A stretch of 64,000 nt of DNA from CAVQTK01 sp963716455 (GTDB lineage Bacteria; Pseudomonadota; Gammaproteobacteria; Coxiellales; Coxiellaceae). The DNA is taken from NCBI GenBank assembly GCA_963716455.1, contig CAVQTK010000007.1, forward strand, positions 1 to 64,000, in the 5' to 3' direction. The notes under the pieces are model-generated. The model was not told the origin of the DNA, searched no databases, and saw nothing but the letters and a program-made list of their open reading frames with translations. Shown in pieces: positions 25,606 to 34,400 of the stretch (its first letter is position 1; each line of letters opens with the position of its first letter). Made by a program: the position numbers and the translations under genes.

Positions 25606-26207
25606 ATGGCCCAGACGCAAAGATCATACACGTGAAGAAATAAAGGCCATGGCGCTAGCTGCTGCAGTTACAATTCTGGAAACTCAAGGTAGAACTGCAT
25701 TAACAGCGCGAGAAATTTCGCGGCAAATCGGTTATACGGTAGGTACTTTATATAACATCTTTAATAATCTTAATGATTTAATTCTTCACCTTAATGCGCA
25801 AACTATGGAGAACATGTTTGCAGTTTTTAATTCAGTTATTAACGACAACAATACTACTGATCCTAAAAAAACCGTACTTGCTCTCACGCATGCTTACGTG
25901 CAATTTGCCCATAACAATGCGCCTTCCTGGCAATTACTTTTTGAAGGTAGAATGAGTGAGCGAAGCTTTACCTGAATGGTACCAAGAAAAAATTACTCGT
26001 TTATTCAAACTAGTTGAGCAGGTATTATTGCCTTTATTTAACAATTCGGCTCAGGATGCAGCCCTTGCCGCAAAAACATTATGGGCCAGCCTTTATGGGA
26101 TTTGTATTTTATCTATTGCAGGAAAGGTAAAAACGGTACTTGGAGCAACTGCAGAATCGTTAAGTATTTCGTTAGTAGAAAATTATTTTAAAGGAGTTGT
26201 GAGCTAA
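25606..26207 (+). pseudogene. TetR-family transcriptional regulator, disrupted
   Basis: The DNA-binding domain is clear: RRKDHTREEIKAMALAAAV, then LTAREISRQIGYTVGTLYNIFNNL, a TetR helix-turn-helix. The ATG at 25606 is one base out of frame with RRKDHT. A second frame change near 25960-25970 separates it from a ligand-binding half starting EALPEWYQEKI and ending SISLVENYFKGVVS. Joined length is about 200 residues, normal for the family. It probably regulated a neighbour now lost or the adjacent patatin gene, but that is a guess. Confidence 0.8.
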
Positions 26208-26218
26208 GCTGAACCGTT

Positions 26219-27553
26219 CTATTCTCCAGCAATGGTCATCTCACCAATCAAAATAGATCCCGTACGAATACTACTACGAGTATCCGTATCATTTGCCACT
26301 GCTACGAGATTCGCAAACATATCCCTTAGATTACCGGCAATAGTTATTTCCTCAACCGGATATTGAATTTCACCTTGCTCTACCCAAAAACCGGCCGCTC
26401 CGCGTGAATAATTTCCGGTTAAAATGTTTATGCCTTGTCCCATTAACTCAACTACTAATAATCCCGTATCCATTTTTTTTTGTAAGGTTGACAAATTTAA
26501 ATTGTCATGACTCAATCCTAAATTATAAACTCCGCCTGCGTTTCCCGTAGTTGTCATTCCCAATTTACGTGCGGAATAAGTTCCAAGAACATAACTCTGT
26601 AATATTCCATCAAGTACGTAATCTAAATCTCGAGTCCGTACGCCCTCCTGATCGAATGGCATACTGGCAATTCCACCAATTAAGTGCGGTTGCTGATAAA
26701 TGTGCATCTGCGAGGGGAAAATAGTCTTTCCAAGATGATCCAGCAAAAAAGAAGATTTTCGATAGAGATTTCGCCCACTTATAGCAGCAATAAAATGTCC
26801 TAATAAACTTTTGGCTACTGGGGCATGAAAAATCACCGGGCAACGACGAGTGGTTAAACGTCTAGGGTCCAAACGCCGCAAAACCTTTTGAGCTGCTTGC
26901 TTAGCAATCATTATAGGCTCATCCAATTCGGCGGCGGATCGCGCAACCGAATACTCATGGTCGCTTTGTTTTTTTTGTCCTGATTGGGCAACCACACTGC
27001 AATTAATACTTTGCAAACTCTGCGGATAATAACCTAAAAAGCCATGTGTATTACCATAAAGTTTTAGAGAGTCATAACTGCCAATACTAGAACCTTCCGA
27101 GTCAGTAATTCGGGAATCCTGTTTTCTAGCCACAACATCACATTCTATGGCCAAGTCTATTGCTTCCGCAGGGGTAATTTCCCAATGATGATAAAGTTGT
27201 AAATCGGGATAATTGTAGGCCATTTGCTCCACATCAGGCAAACCTCCAAAAGTATCCTGGCCAGCATAGCGGGCGATAGCACAAGCCTTATCTAATGCTG
27301 CATACAGAGCATCAATGCTTAAATCAGAAGTAGTAGCGGTACCAGAACGATAATCTTGATAAACCGATATAGTTAAACTTTTCGCTTGATGATGTTCTAC
27401 GGTCTCCACTTCACCATGCCTTACAGTAACTAAAAAACCCGTTTCCATAGACATAGAAACCTCTGCGGCATCCATTTTCCTATGTTTAGCTTGCTCTAAA
27501 GTTTTTAAAAGATTATCTTGCAGCTTCTGCTGTGAAAAAGGAGTTGGTACCAT
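26219..27553 (-). CDS. pmbA: Metalloprotease PmbA (TldE)
   Basis: PmbA/TldE forms a heterodimer with TldD that degrades unfolded peptides and matures some modified peptides. The 444-residue protein matches the family in length. Segments are SLTISVYQDYRSGTATTSDLS, LYHHWEITPAEAIDLA, SEGSSIGSYDSLKLYGN, VIFHAPVAKSLLGHFIAAISG, MPFDQEGVRTRDLDYV and NYSRGAAGFWVE. PmbA lacks the zinc-binding His motif of its partner TldD, which is not in this window. The ATG overlaps the lon stop by one base (TAATG). Confidence 0.96.
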   Translation of the reverse strand: MVPTPFSQQKLQDNLLKTLEQAKHRKMDAAEVSMSMETGFLVTVRHGEVETVEHHQAKSLTISVYQDYRSGTATTSDLSIDALYAALDKACAIARYAGQDTFGGLPDVEQMAYNYPDLQLYHHWEITPAEAIDLAIECDVVARKQDSRITDSEGSSIGSYDSLKLYGNTHGFLGYYPQSLQSINCSVVAQSGQKKQSDHEYSVARSAAELDEPIMIAKQAAQKVLRRLDPRRLTTRRCPVIFHAPVAKSLLGHFIAAISGRNLYRKSSFLLDHLGKTIFPSQMHIYQQPHLIGGIASMPFDQEGVRTRDLDYVLDGILQSYVLGTYSARKLGMTTTGNAGGVYNLGLSHDNLNLSTLQKKMDTGLLVVELMGQGINILTGNYSRGAAGFWVEQGEIQYPVEEITIAGNLRDMFANLVAVANDTDTRSSIRTGSILIGEMTIAGE

Positions 27554-29988
27554 TAATGTGTGCTTCTATCATGCTGACGTCGAGATTTTTTTTCTTTCTC
27601 GGTCACAACTGGGGTAGGTTCCATTTTTACCAAAGGGACCGGGATAGAAACTAAAGCAATTTGCAATACTTCATCTATCCACTGTACCGGAAGGATCTGA
27701 AGAGTATGCGATACTTCGGCCGGGAGATCTTTAAGGTCTCTCTTATTATCTTCAGGAATAATTACAGTTTTAATTCCGCCACGTAAAGCAGCCAATAATT
27801 TTTCTTTTAAGCCTCCAATTGGTAACACTTTACCACGCAGAGTTATCTCCCCAGTCATAGCAACATCAGCTCGAACCGGTATTTTAGTGATCGCTGAAAC
27901 AATAGCAGTACACATAGCAATACCTGCACTCGGACCATCTTTGGGTGTGGCTCCCTCAGGGACATGGACGTGAAAGTCATGCCCATGAAAATATTCTGGT
28001 TCCACTCCAAATATATCGGAGCGACTTCGTACTACTGTCATAGCGGCCTGAATTGATTCTAGCATAACATCTCCCAAACGCCCGGTTTGGAGGGATTTTC
28101 CTTTTCCAGAGACAACTTGTGCCTCAATAGTTAACAATTCTCCTCCTACTTCAGTCCAAGCTAAACCTGTAACTTGCCCAACTTGATTATGCTCTTCTGC
28201 CAGGCCAAAGCGGTAACGTTTTACTCCTAAATATTTCTCTATATTGCGGGTAATACGTACTCGCTTTTGTAATTTTTTTAAAATAATCGATTTAACTACT
28301 TTACGACAAAGTTTGGAAATTTCTCGTTCCAAATTACGCACACCTGCCTCACGAGTATAATCACGAATAATAGCCAGAATTGCCCCGTCGGTGATGTGAA
28401 TCTCATTTCGTTTCAGTGCGTTGCGTTTCATTTGTCTGGGTACTAAATAACGCTTTGCTATATTTAACTTTTCTTGCTCAGTATAGCCAGCTAAACGAAT
28501 TACCTCCATTCGGTCTAATAGAGGTATAGGAATATTCATAGAATTAGCTGTAGCAACGAACATCACATCTGATAAATCATAGTCTACTTCTAGATAATGA
28601 TCATTAAATGCAAAATTTTGTTCGGGATCTAAAACTTCCAACAAAGCTGAAGCAGGATCGCCACGAAAATCCATTGCCATTTTATCCACTTCATCTAGCA
28701 TAAATAAGGGATTACGTACTTTAACTTTGCAAAGTTTCTGAATAATCTTACCTGGTAAAGCGCCAATATAGGTGCGGCGATGACCACGAATTTCAGCCTC
28801 ATCCCGTACTCCACCTAAAGAAATTCGCACAAATTTACGGCCTGTAGCATTTGCAATAGATTGACCCAAGGAGGTTTTGCCTACCCCAGGAGGTCCCACT
28901 AGACACAATATAGGACCACGCATTTTTCTTATACGCTGTTGTACAGCTAAATACTCCAAAATACGCTCTTTGACCTCTTTTAAGCCATAATGATCTTTTT
29001 CCAAAATTGCTTCTGCTTTTTCTAAGTCGTGAATCACTTTAGTACGCTTCTTCCATGGGACCTGCAATAAAACATCCAAATAATTACGACTAACTGTTGC
29101 TTCAGCTGACATGGGTGACATCATTTTTAATTTATTTAATTCGGACTCTGCTTTTTCGCGTGCTTCAAGTGGCATTCCTGCTTCTTCGATTTTCTTTTGC
29201 AGATCTTTCAATTCATCTTGAAAAGGGCCACCACCTTCTTCCAGTTCACCTAGTTCTTTTTGGATAGCTTTAATTTTTTCACTAAGATAATATTGTCGTT
29301 GGCTTTTTTCTACTTGCTGCTTGACACGCCCTTGCAGACGTTTTTCTACTTCAACCAAATCTAATTCTTCACTAAGCAGCTTGTGTAGTAACTCTAAACG
29401 CTCACGAATATCTATTTTTTCCAATATCTCTTGTCGAGAAGGAATTTTCACACTCATGTGTGCAGCAATACTGTCCGCTAAGGTCCCAGGATTTTCTATA
29501 CTACGCATAGAAGACAGCAATTCAGGTGGAATTTTCTTATTAAGTTTAATTAATTCCTCAAACTGATTAACGATACTTCGCATCAAAACTATGGTCTCTG
29601 TCTCTTCGACAGTACCTTCATCCGGTAAGATTTCGACCACTGCTGCTAAGTAAGTGGTTTCGATTTTGAATTCAATTATTCTTGCACGCTGAACTCCTTC
29701 CACTAATACCTTAACAGTTCCATCTGGTAAATGAAGTAACTGTAATACAGTGGCTAGCGTGCCTATGGTATACAAATCTTCTTTGGCAGGAGAATCTTCT
29801 GCTGCATCCTTTTGTGCTATAAGAAAAATTTGTTTATCCGCTTCCATTGCGACTTCTAAAGCTTTAATAGATTCAGCTCTGCCTACAAACAGAGGGATAA
29901 CCATATGAGGAAAAATCACCACATCCCGCAGTGGCAATAAAGGCAAGGTCATATTTTTTTTTTCATTTTCTTGTTTTGAATCTTGCAT
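27553..29988 (-). CDS. lon: ATP-dependent protease Lon
   Basis: Lon degrades misfolded and short-lived regulatory proteins. The 811-residue protein has the full LonA architecture: N-terminal substrate-binding domain (LPLLPLRDVVIFPHMVIPLF), a coiled-coil region, an AAA module with Walker A GPPGVGKTSLG and Walker B NPLFMLDEVDKM, and a C-terminal Ser-Lys protease with PKDGPSAGIAM (Ser) and GGLKEKLLAALRGG (Lys). The C-terminal tail is Lys/Arg-rich. The order clpP-clpX-lon is the usual one in gammaproteobacteria; it lies 15 bases after clpX. Confidence 0.98.
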   Translation of the reverse strand: MQDSKQENEKKNMTLPLLPLRDVVIFPHMVIPLFVGRAESIKALEVAMEADKQIFLIAQKDAAEDSPAKEDLYTIGTLATVLQLLHLPDGTVKVLVEGVQRARIIEFKIETTYLAAVVEILPDEGTVEETETIVLMRSIVNQFEELIKLNKKIPPELLSSMRSIENPGTLADSIAAHMSVKIPSRQEILEKIDIRERLELLHKLLSEELDLVEVEKRLQGRVKQQVEKSQRQYYLSEKIKAIQKELGELEEGGGPFQDELKDLQKKIEEAGMPLEAREKAESELNKLKMMSPMSAEATVSRNYLDVLLQVPWKKRTKVIHDLEKAEAILEKDHYGLKEVKERILEYLAVQQRIRKMRGPILCLVGPPGVGKTSLGQSIANATGRKFVRISLGGVRDEAEIRGHRRTYIGALPGKIIQKLCKVKVRNPLFMLDEVDKMAMDFRGDPASALLEVLDPEQNFAFNDHYLEVDYDLSDVMFVATANSMNIPIPLLDRMEVIRLAGYTEQEKLNIAKRYLVPRQMKRNALKRNEIHITDGAILAIIRDYTREAGVRNLEREISKLCRKVVKSIILKKLQKRVRITRNIEKYLGVKRYRFGLAEEHNQVGQVTGLAWTEVGGELLTIEAQVVSGKGKSLQTGRLGDVMLESIQAAMTVVRSRSDIFGVEPEYFHGHDFHVHVPEGATPKDGPSAGIAMCTAIVSAITKIPVRADVAMTGEITLRGKVLPIGGLKEKLLAALRGGIKTVIIPEDNKRDLKDLPAEVSHTLQILPVQWIDEVLQIALVSIPVPLVKMEPTPVVTEKEKKSRRQHDRSTH

Positions 29989-30003
29989 GATAATCTTGAC
30001 CCC

Positions 30004-31266
30004 TTACTCGGCAATTAGTTTGCGAGTATTTTGTTTTTGATAAATATAAAGTGGTTTTGCTTCTTTAGAGATAACGTTTTCGTCTATCACCACTTTTTCC
30101 AAACCCGTTAAGGTAGGAAGCTCGTACATGACATCTAATAATTTATGCTCCACAATAGAGCGTAAACCTCTCGCTCCAGACTTACGTTTAATAGCCTGTT
30201 TGGCAATCGCAACCAAGGCTTTATCACGAAAATCTAACTCTACTCCCTCCATTGCAAACAGTTTATGATATTGTTTGACTAAGGCATTTTTGGGTTCAGT
30301 TAAAATACGCACCAGTGCTTCTTCACTCAATTCATCTAACGCAGCAATCACTGGCAGTCGTCCTACAAATTCGGGAATTAATCCAAACTTCACTAGATCT
30401 TCAGGCTCAATCTGTTGCATTAACTCACTGGTAGCAGTTGCTGTATCTTTTTCTTTTACTTTCGCTGTAAAGCCAATACTACTGGTATCCATTCGTTGTT
30501 GAATTATGCGAGGTAAGTCTGCAAAGGCGCCCCCACAAATAAATAAAATATTTGAAGTATCAACTGGTAAATATTCTTGTTGGGGATGTTTACGTCCACC
30601 TTGGGGTGGAATAGAGGCTACAGTTCCTTCAATCAGTTTTAATAATGCTTGTTGGACCCCTTCTCCAGAGACATCTCTTGTTAAAGAGGGACTTTCACTC
30701 TTACGAGCAATCTTATCAATTTCATCAATATAAATTATGCCCCTTTCAGCTTTTTCAACATTATAATCACATCGTTGTAATAATTTTTGAATAATATTCT
30801 CGACATCTTCCCCAACATATCCTGCTTCAGTAAGCGTAGTAGCATCTGCAATAGCAAAAGGGACATCAAGAACTTTGGCTAGAGTTTGCGCTAAAAGAGT
30901 TTTACCTGATCCGGTTGGACCAATAAGGAGTATATTACTTTTTGCAAGCTCCACTTCACGAGATTGATTAATACTTTGATGTTTTAATCGTTTATAGTGG
31001 TTATAAACGGCTACAGCCAAAGTTTTTTTGGCAAAATTTTGACCAATAACATACTCATCCATAAGATTATGAATACGTTGTGGGGTGGGTAAGGCTGCTT
31101 CAGTTCCAGTTCCCTGGGAACGTTCTTCTTCGCGAATGATGTCATTACAAAGATCAATACACTCGTTACACACAAAAACGGAAGGGCCTGCGATTAATTT
31201 TCTTACTTCATGTTGGCTTTTTCCACAAAAAGAACAATGTAAAACCTTAGGCTTTTCTCCACTCAT
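30004..31266 (-). CDS. clpX: ClpX, ATP-binding unfoldase of ClpXP
   Basis: ClpX unfolds substrates and feeds them into ClpP. The 420-residue protein has an N-terminal zinc domain with four Cys (CSFCGKSQ and FVCNECIDLC), Walker A GPTGSGKTLLAQTLA, the pore loop GYVGED, Walker B IIYIDEIDKIA and an IGF loop (SSIGFTAKV) that docks on ClpP. Start taken at MSGEKPKVL, with GAGGT about 8 bases upstream, rather than the ATG four codons earlier. About 170 bases separate it from clpP. Confidence 0.98.
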   Translation of the reverse strand: MSGEKPKVLHCSFCGKSQHEVRKLIAGPSVFVCNECIDLCNDIIREEERSQGTGTEAALPTPQRIHNLMDEYVIGQNFAKKTLAVAVYNHYKRLKHQSINQSREVELAKSNILLIGPTGSGKTLLAQTLAKVLDVPFAIADATTLTEAGYVGEDVENIIQKLLQRCDYNVEKAERGIIYIDEIDKIARKSESPSLTRDVSGEGVQQALLKLIEGTVASIPPQGGRKHPQQEYLPVDTSNILFICGGAFADLPRIIQQRMDTSSIGFTAKVKEKDTATATSELMQQIEPEDLVKFGLIPEFVGRLPVIAALDELSEEALVRILTEPKNALVKQYHKLFAMEGVELDFRDKALVAIAKQAIKRKSGARGLRSIVEHKLLDVMYELPTLTGLEKVVIDENVISKEAKPLYIYQKQNTRKLIAE

Positions 31267-31438
31267 CAATAACCTCATTATAAAATGTTTAACACTCTAC
31301 CTTAAATATAAGGTCGTCGATCCTTTTTTTCAATGTAAAGAAATCATGTTATAAAACGCCCTATTAACCTGGAACGCCGGTTTACGTTCTGCAAGGCCGC
31401 CTTTAGAATAAATTAAATAAACAGACACTGGCAATGTA

Positions 31439-32038
31439 TCAGCTTCGATGCTCAAAGACACCATCTATAATACCATAACGAAGCGCTTGCTCAGGGGTCA
31501 TAAAATTATCACGATTAGTATCTTTTTCAATTTGTTTTAAGGTCTGCCCGGTATGTTTAGCAAGGATTTGGTTTAAAGTATCTCCTACACGCTTGGTTTC
31601 TTTCGCATGAATTTGAATATCCGTTCCTTGGCCCTGAAAACCGCCTAAAACTTGATGAACCATTACTGTAGAATGAGGTAAACAATAACGCTTACCTTTG
31701 GTCCCCCCTGCCAGTAATAAGGCTGCAGCACTAGCAGCCTGACCAATACACAAGGTGCTCACATCAGGCTTAATAAATTGCATCGTATCATAAATTGCCA
31801 TGCCAGCATTTACCACTCCACCAGGAGAATTAATATATAAAGAAACGTCCTTAGTAGGATTTTCTGCTTCTAAAAAAAGCAATTGGGCAACGATTAAATT
31901 AGCGCTTTGCTCTTCCACAGGACCAACTAAAAAAATAATGCGCTCCTTTAATAATCTAGAATAGATATCATAAGCTCGTTCCCCTCTTGCCGTTTGCTCA
32001 ACTACCATTGGAACTAAATAATTTTTCATTGGAATCAT
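31439..32038 (-). CDS. clpP: ClpP, proteolytic subunit
   Basis: ClpP is the 14-mer serine peptidase of ClpXP and ClpAP. The 199 residues start MIPMKNYLVPMVVEQTARGERAYD, which includes a short propeptide and the axial-pore residues. The catalytic Ser is in GQAASAAALLLAGG, the His in HSTVMVHQVLGG and the Asp in TNRDNFMTPEQA. The motif after the Ser is AAL where most relatives have MGA, and HQV replaces the usual HQP; both are conservative enough for activity. It is 10 bases downstream of the frameshifted trigger factor gene. Confidence 0.97.
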   Translation of the reverse strand: MIPMKNYLVPMVVEQTARGERAYDIYSRLLKERIIFLVGPVEEQSANLIVAQLLFLEAENPTKDVSLYINSPGGVVNAGMAIYDTMQFIKPDVSTLCIGQAASAAALLLAGGTKGKRYCLPHSTVMVHQVLGGFQGQGTDIQIHAKETKRVGDTLNQILAKHTGQTLKQIEKDTNRDNFMTPEQALRYGIIDGVFEHRS

Positions 32039-32048
32039 TCCTCTTTAA

Positions 32049-33361
32049 TTAAGCTGCAAATACCTCTTGATAAGTTACTCTTTTTTCTACTACCTGAGCT
32101 TTTTCTAGCAATTTTCTGACCACTTGATCTTCTAGTACTAAAGTTTCAACTTCACTCATTAAACGTTTGTTCTGTTGATACCAAGCAACCATCTCATCAA
32201 AATTCGGATATCCTGATGCAGCGACTATTTCGTTTACTTTTTCTCGCACCTTGCTTTTATCAGACCTTATTCCAAAATCCTTCACTGCCTCACCTACTAA
32301 TAACCCTAAAATAACTCGCTTTCTTGCTTGTTGGACAAAAGGCTCCCGAGACATTTTAATTTTAGATACATCTTTGAGTTGTCCCCCTTCTTGTGCAGCG
32401 AGTTGTTGCCGCGTCATTTCTTGCAGCATTTTTATCTCTTCCTCTATCATAGATTGAGGCGGGTTGAAAGGATTAAGGTCAATTAACTTATCTAGTACTT
32501 GTTCCTTAAGTCGCTCATCCATACGACGTTTTAATTCAACATGCATATCTTCGCGTAATTTTTTCTTTAAAGCATCGACTCCACCTTTAATGCCTACTTT
32601 TTCTGTAAAATCAGTGTCTAATTCCGGTAATTCTGGCTCTTGAATTTCAGCACTTGGATTTGAAACATTGCAGGTTGCCCAGCCAAATGGCTAAGGGGAT
32701 AGTTGTCCGGAAAAATAATTTCAATTCGCCGATCTTCTTTGACTTGAGCTCCCAATAATCCTTCCTCAAAGCCTGGCACCATTTGCTTAGAACCCAGCTC
32801 TAACCCAAAATCTTTCCCGCTACCACCAGAAAAAGGTTTTCCATCAATAAAGCCATCGAAATTAACCTTAACTCGATCCCCTATTATGGCTGCGCGAGAG
32901 ACAACATGCCAACTGGCGTGTTGCCGGCGCAATTTGTCTAGCGCACGTTCAACATCCTGGTCTGTAACCTCAGCAATTATTTTTTCTATATTAACCTGGC
33001 TAAAATCAGCCAGGTTAATTTCTGGAAGAGTTTCAAATAAAACCTCAAACTCTAATTCTTGACCTTTAGCAATACTACCGGGCTTTACTTCCGGAGACCC
33101 AGCTATTTTTAATTGATTATCTGCAACAGCTTGTTGAAAACCAGATTGCATTAATTCACTTGCAACTTCACGTCGAACAATATTGCCGAAACGATTTTCC
33201 ACAACTGATAATGGAATTTTACCGGTCCGAAAGCCTGGTATACGCACGTTTTTAGCGACTTCTTTTAAACGCTCTTGGTAAGCTTGTTCAACTTTTTCAA
33301 CCGGAAGAACTACTTTTAAACGACGTGCCAAGCCGTCTAATTTTTCTATTTCAACCCGCAT
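32049..33361 (-). pseudogene. tig: Trigger factor, single-base frameshift
   Basis: Trigger factor is the ribosome-bound chaperone and prolyl isomerase. The first frame (33361 to 32618) has the ribosome-binding domain with FRTGKIPLSVVENRFG and the isomerase domain with FDGFIDGKPFSGGSGKDF. The second frame (to 32049) carries the C-terminal chaperone arms, EPELPELDTDFTEKVG through a VTYQEVF end. Adding one A to the AAA at 32645-32647 (minus strand CTGAAATTC) restores one frame of about 437 residues, the normal size. Either this strain makes only the N-terminal 247 residues or the base is a sequencing error. Confidence 0.9.
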
Positions 33362-33382
33362 ATTATAACCTCATGCTTAGAT

Positions 33383-33464
<82 letters not shown>

Positions 33465-33581
33465 TAAAGTATATACTTAGAGTCTATTGCCACCTATTAA
33501 GTGCAAAACTTGGTATTTAACACTAAACACCCCACTAATTCAAGAAAAGACGCGCGAGGCGAAATAAAACAGTGAATAACA

Positions 33582-34400
33582 TTAAATTAGAGGGACAACG
33601 ACCACAGCAAAATTAGTTTTACGACTAAGCCTCACTATTTCATCTTCTGTAGCTAAAGGATGATTTGCCGGGATCACTAATGTTCCCTGGGTTAAACGAA
33701 ATAATTCACGATTCCAAGCATTAGAATCTTCGCTTACCTCTTGGCAAAAACAACGGATTTTGCGTGGGTGACTACTCAATTCTTTTTGGATCATTTGAGA
33801 AAAACGATCAAAATGATTGAAAATCAAGGCCAATAAATATCCGTCCGGTCCATGCACTAAAAAAGTAGCTATACTTAGAATTTCAATAGCTTGGGGACTT
33901 CCGTCAAAAAAAACAATCACTGGCTGAGGTAAATTGCGACCTTGCTCAAGGAGCAAAATGTTACGATTTAAATCATCCACCAGCTTTTGGATAGAAATAT
34001 TTAATGGTCCGTATTCAATAAATGGATGTTGAATTTGTCCAAATAAAACTAAGTCTGCCGAATGCGTAGCTGTAACTATTTCCGTTAAAAATTGTCCACG
34101 AACAACTTGAAAAGACCAAGGGACTTGAGACTCTTCTGCTACTTTGACTAACATTTTTCGAGTTTGTTCAGCTTGATAACGTAGATTTTTCACTAATCTT
34201 TCTAAATTAAAATGACGTTGACCAAAAATATAAGTCTGTTCTTGAGCATTAGACAATTCTGACAATCGTAATAAGTTGATATCTTCGATAAATAGTCCAG
34301 AAAGCTCTATCTGTAATTCTGCAGCTAAATTTGCTGCAGTCTGTAATGTTGAATAATGAGGAAGCGCATTAAAGGCCAAAAATATTCGCTTAATGACCAT
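33582..34400 (-). CDS. Tandem universal stress protein (UspA family)
   Basis: This 272-residue protein appears to hold two Usp-like domains. The first starts MVIKRIFLAFNALPHYSTL, continues ANLAAELQIELSGLFIEDINLLRL and ends ATHSADLVLFGQIQH. The second starts PVIVFFDGSPQAIEILSIA and ends TLVIPANHPLA plus FAVVVVPLI. The ATP-binding G-2x-G-9x-G motif is not clear in either half, so nucleotide binding is doubtful. Start chosen at 34400, with GGAG 9 bases upstream; the gene overlaps the end of the Lon-like protease gene by 11 bases, so the two are probably translated together. Confidence 0.75.
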   Translation of the reverse strand: MVIKRIFLAFNALPHYSTLQTAANLAAELQIELSGLFIEDINLLRLSELSNAQEQTYIFGQRHFNLERLVKNLRYQAEQTRKMLVKVAEESQVPWSFQVVRGQFLTEIVTATHSADLVLFGQIQHPFIEYGPLNISIQKLVDDLNRNILLLEQGRNLPQPVIVFFDGSPQAIEILSIATFLVHGPDGYLLALIFNHFDRFSQMIQKELSSHPRKIRCFCQEVSEDSNAWNRELFRLTQGTLVIPANHPLATEDEIVRLSRKTNFAVVVVPLI

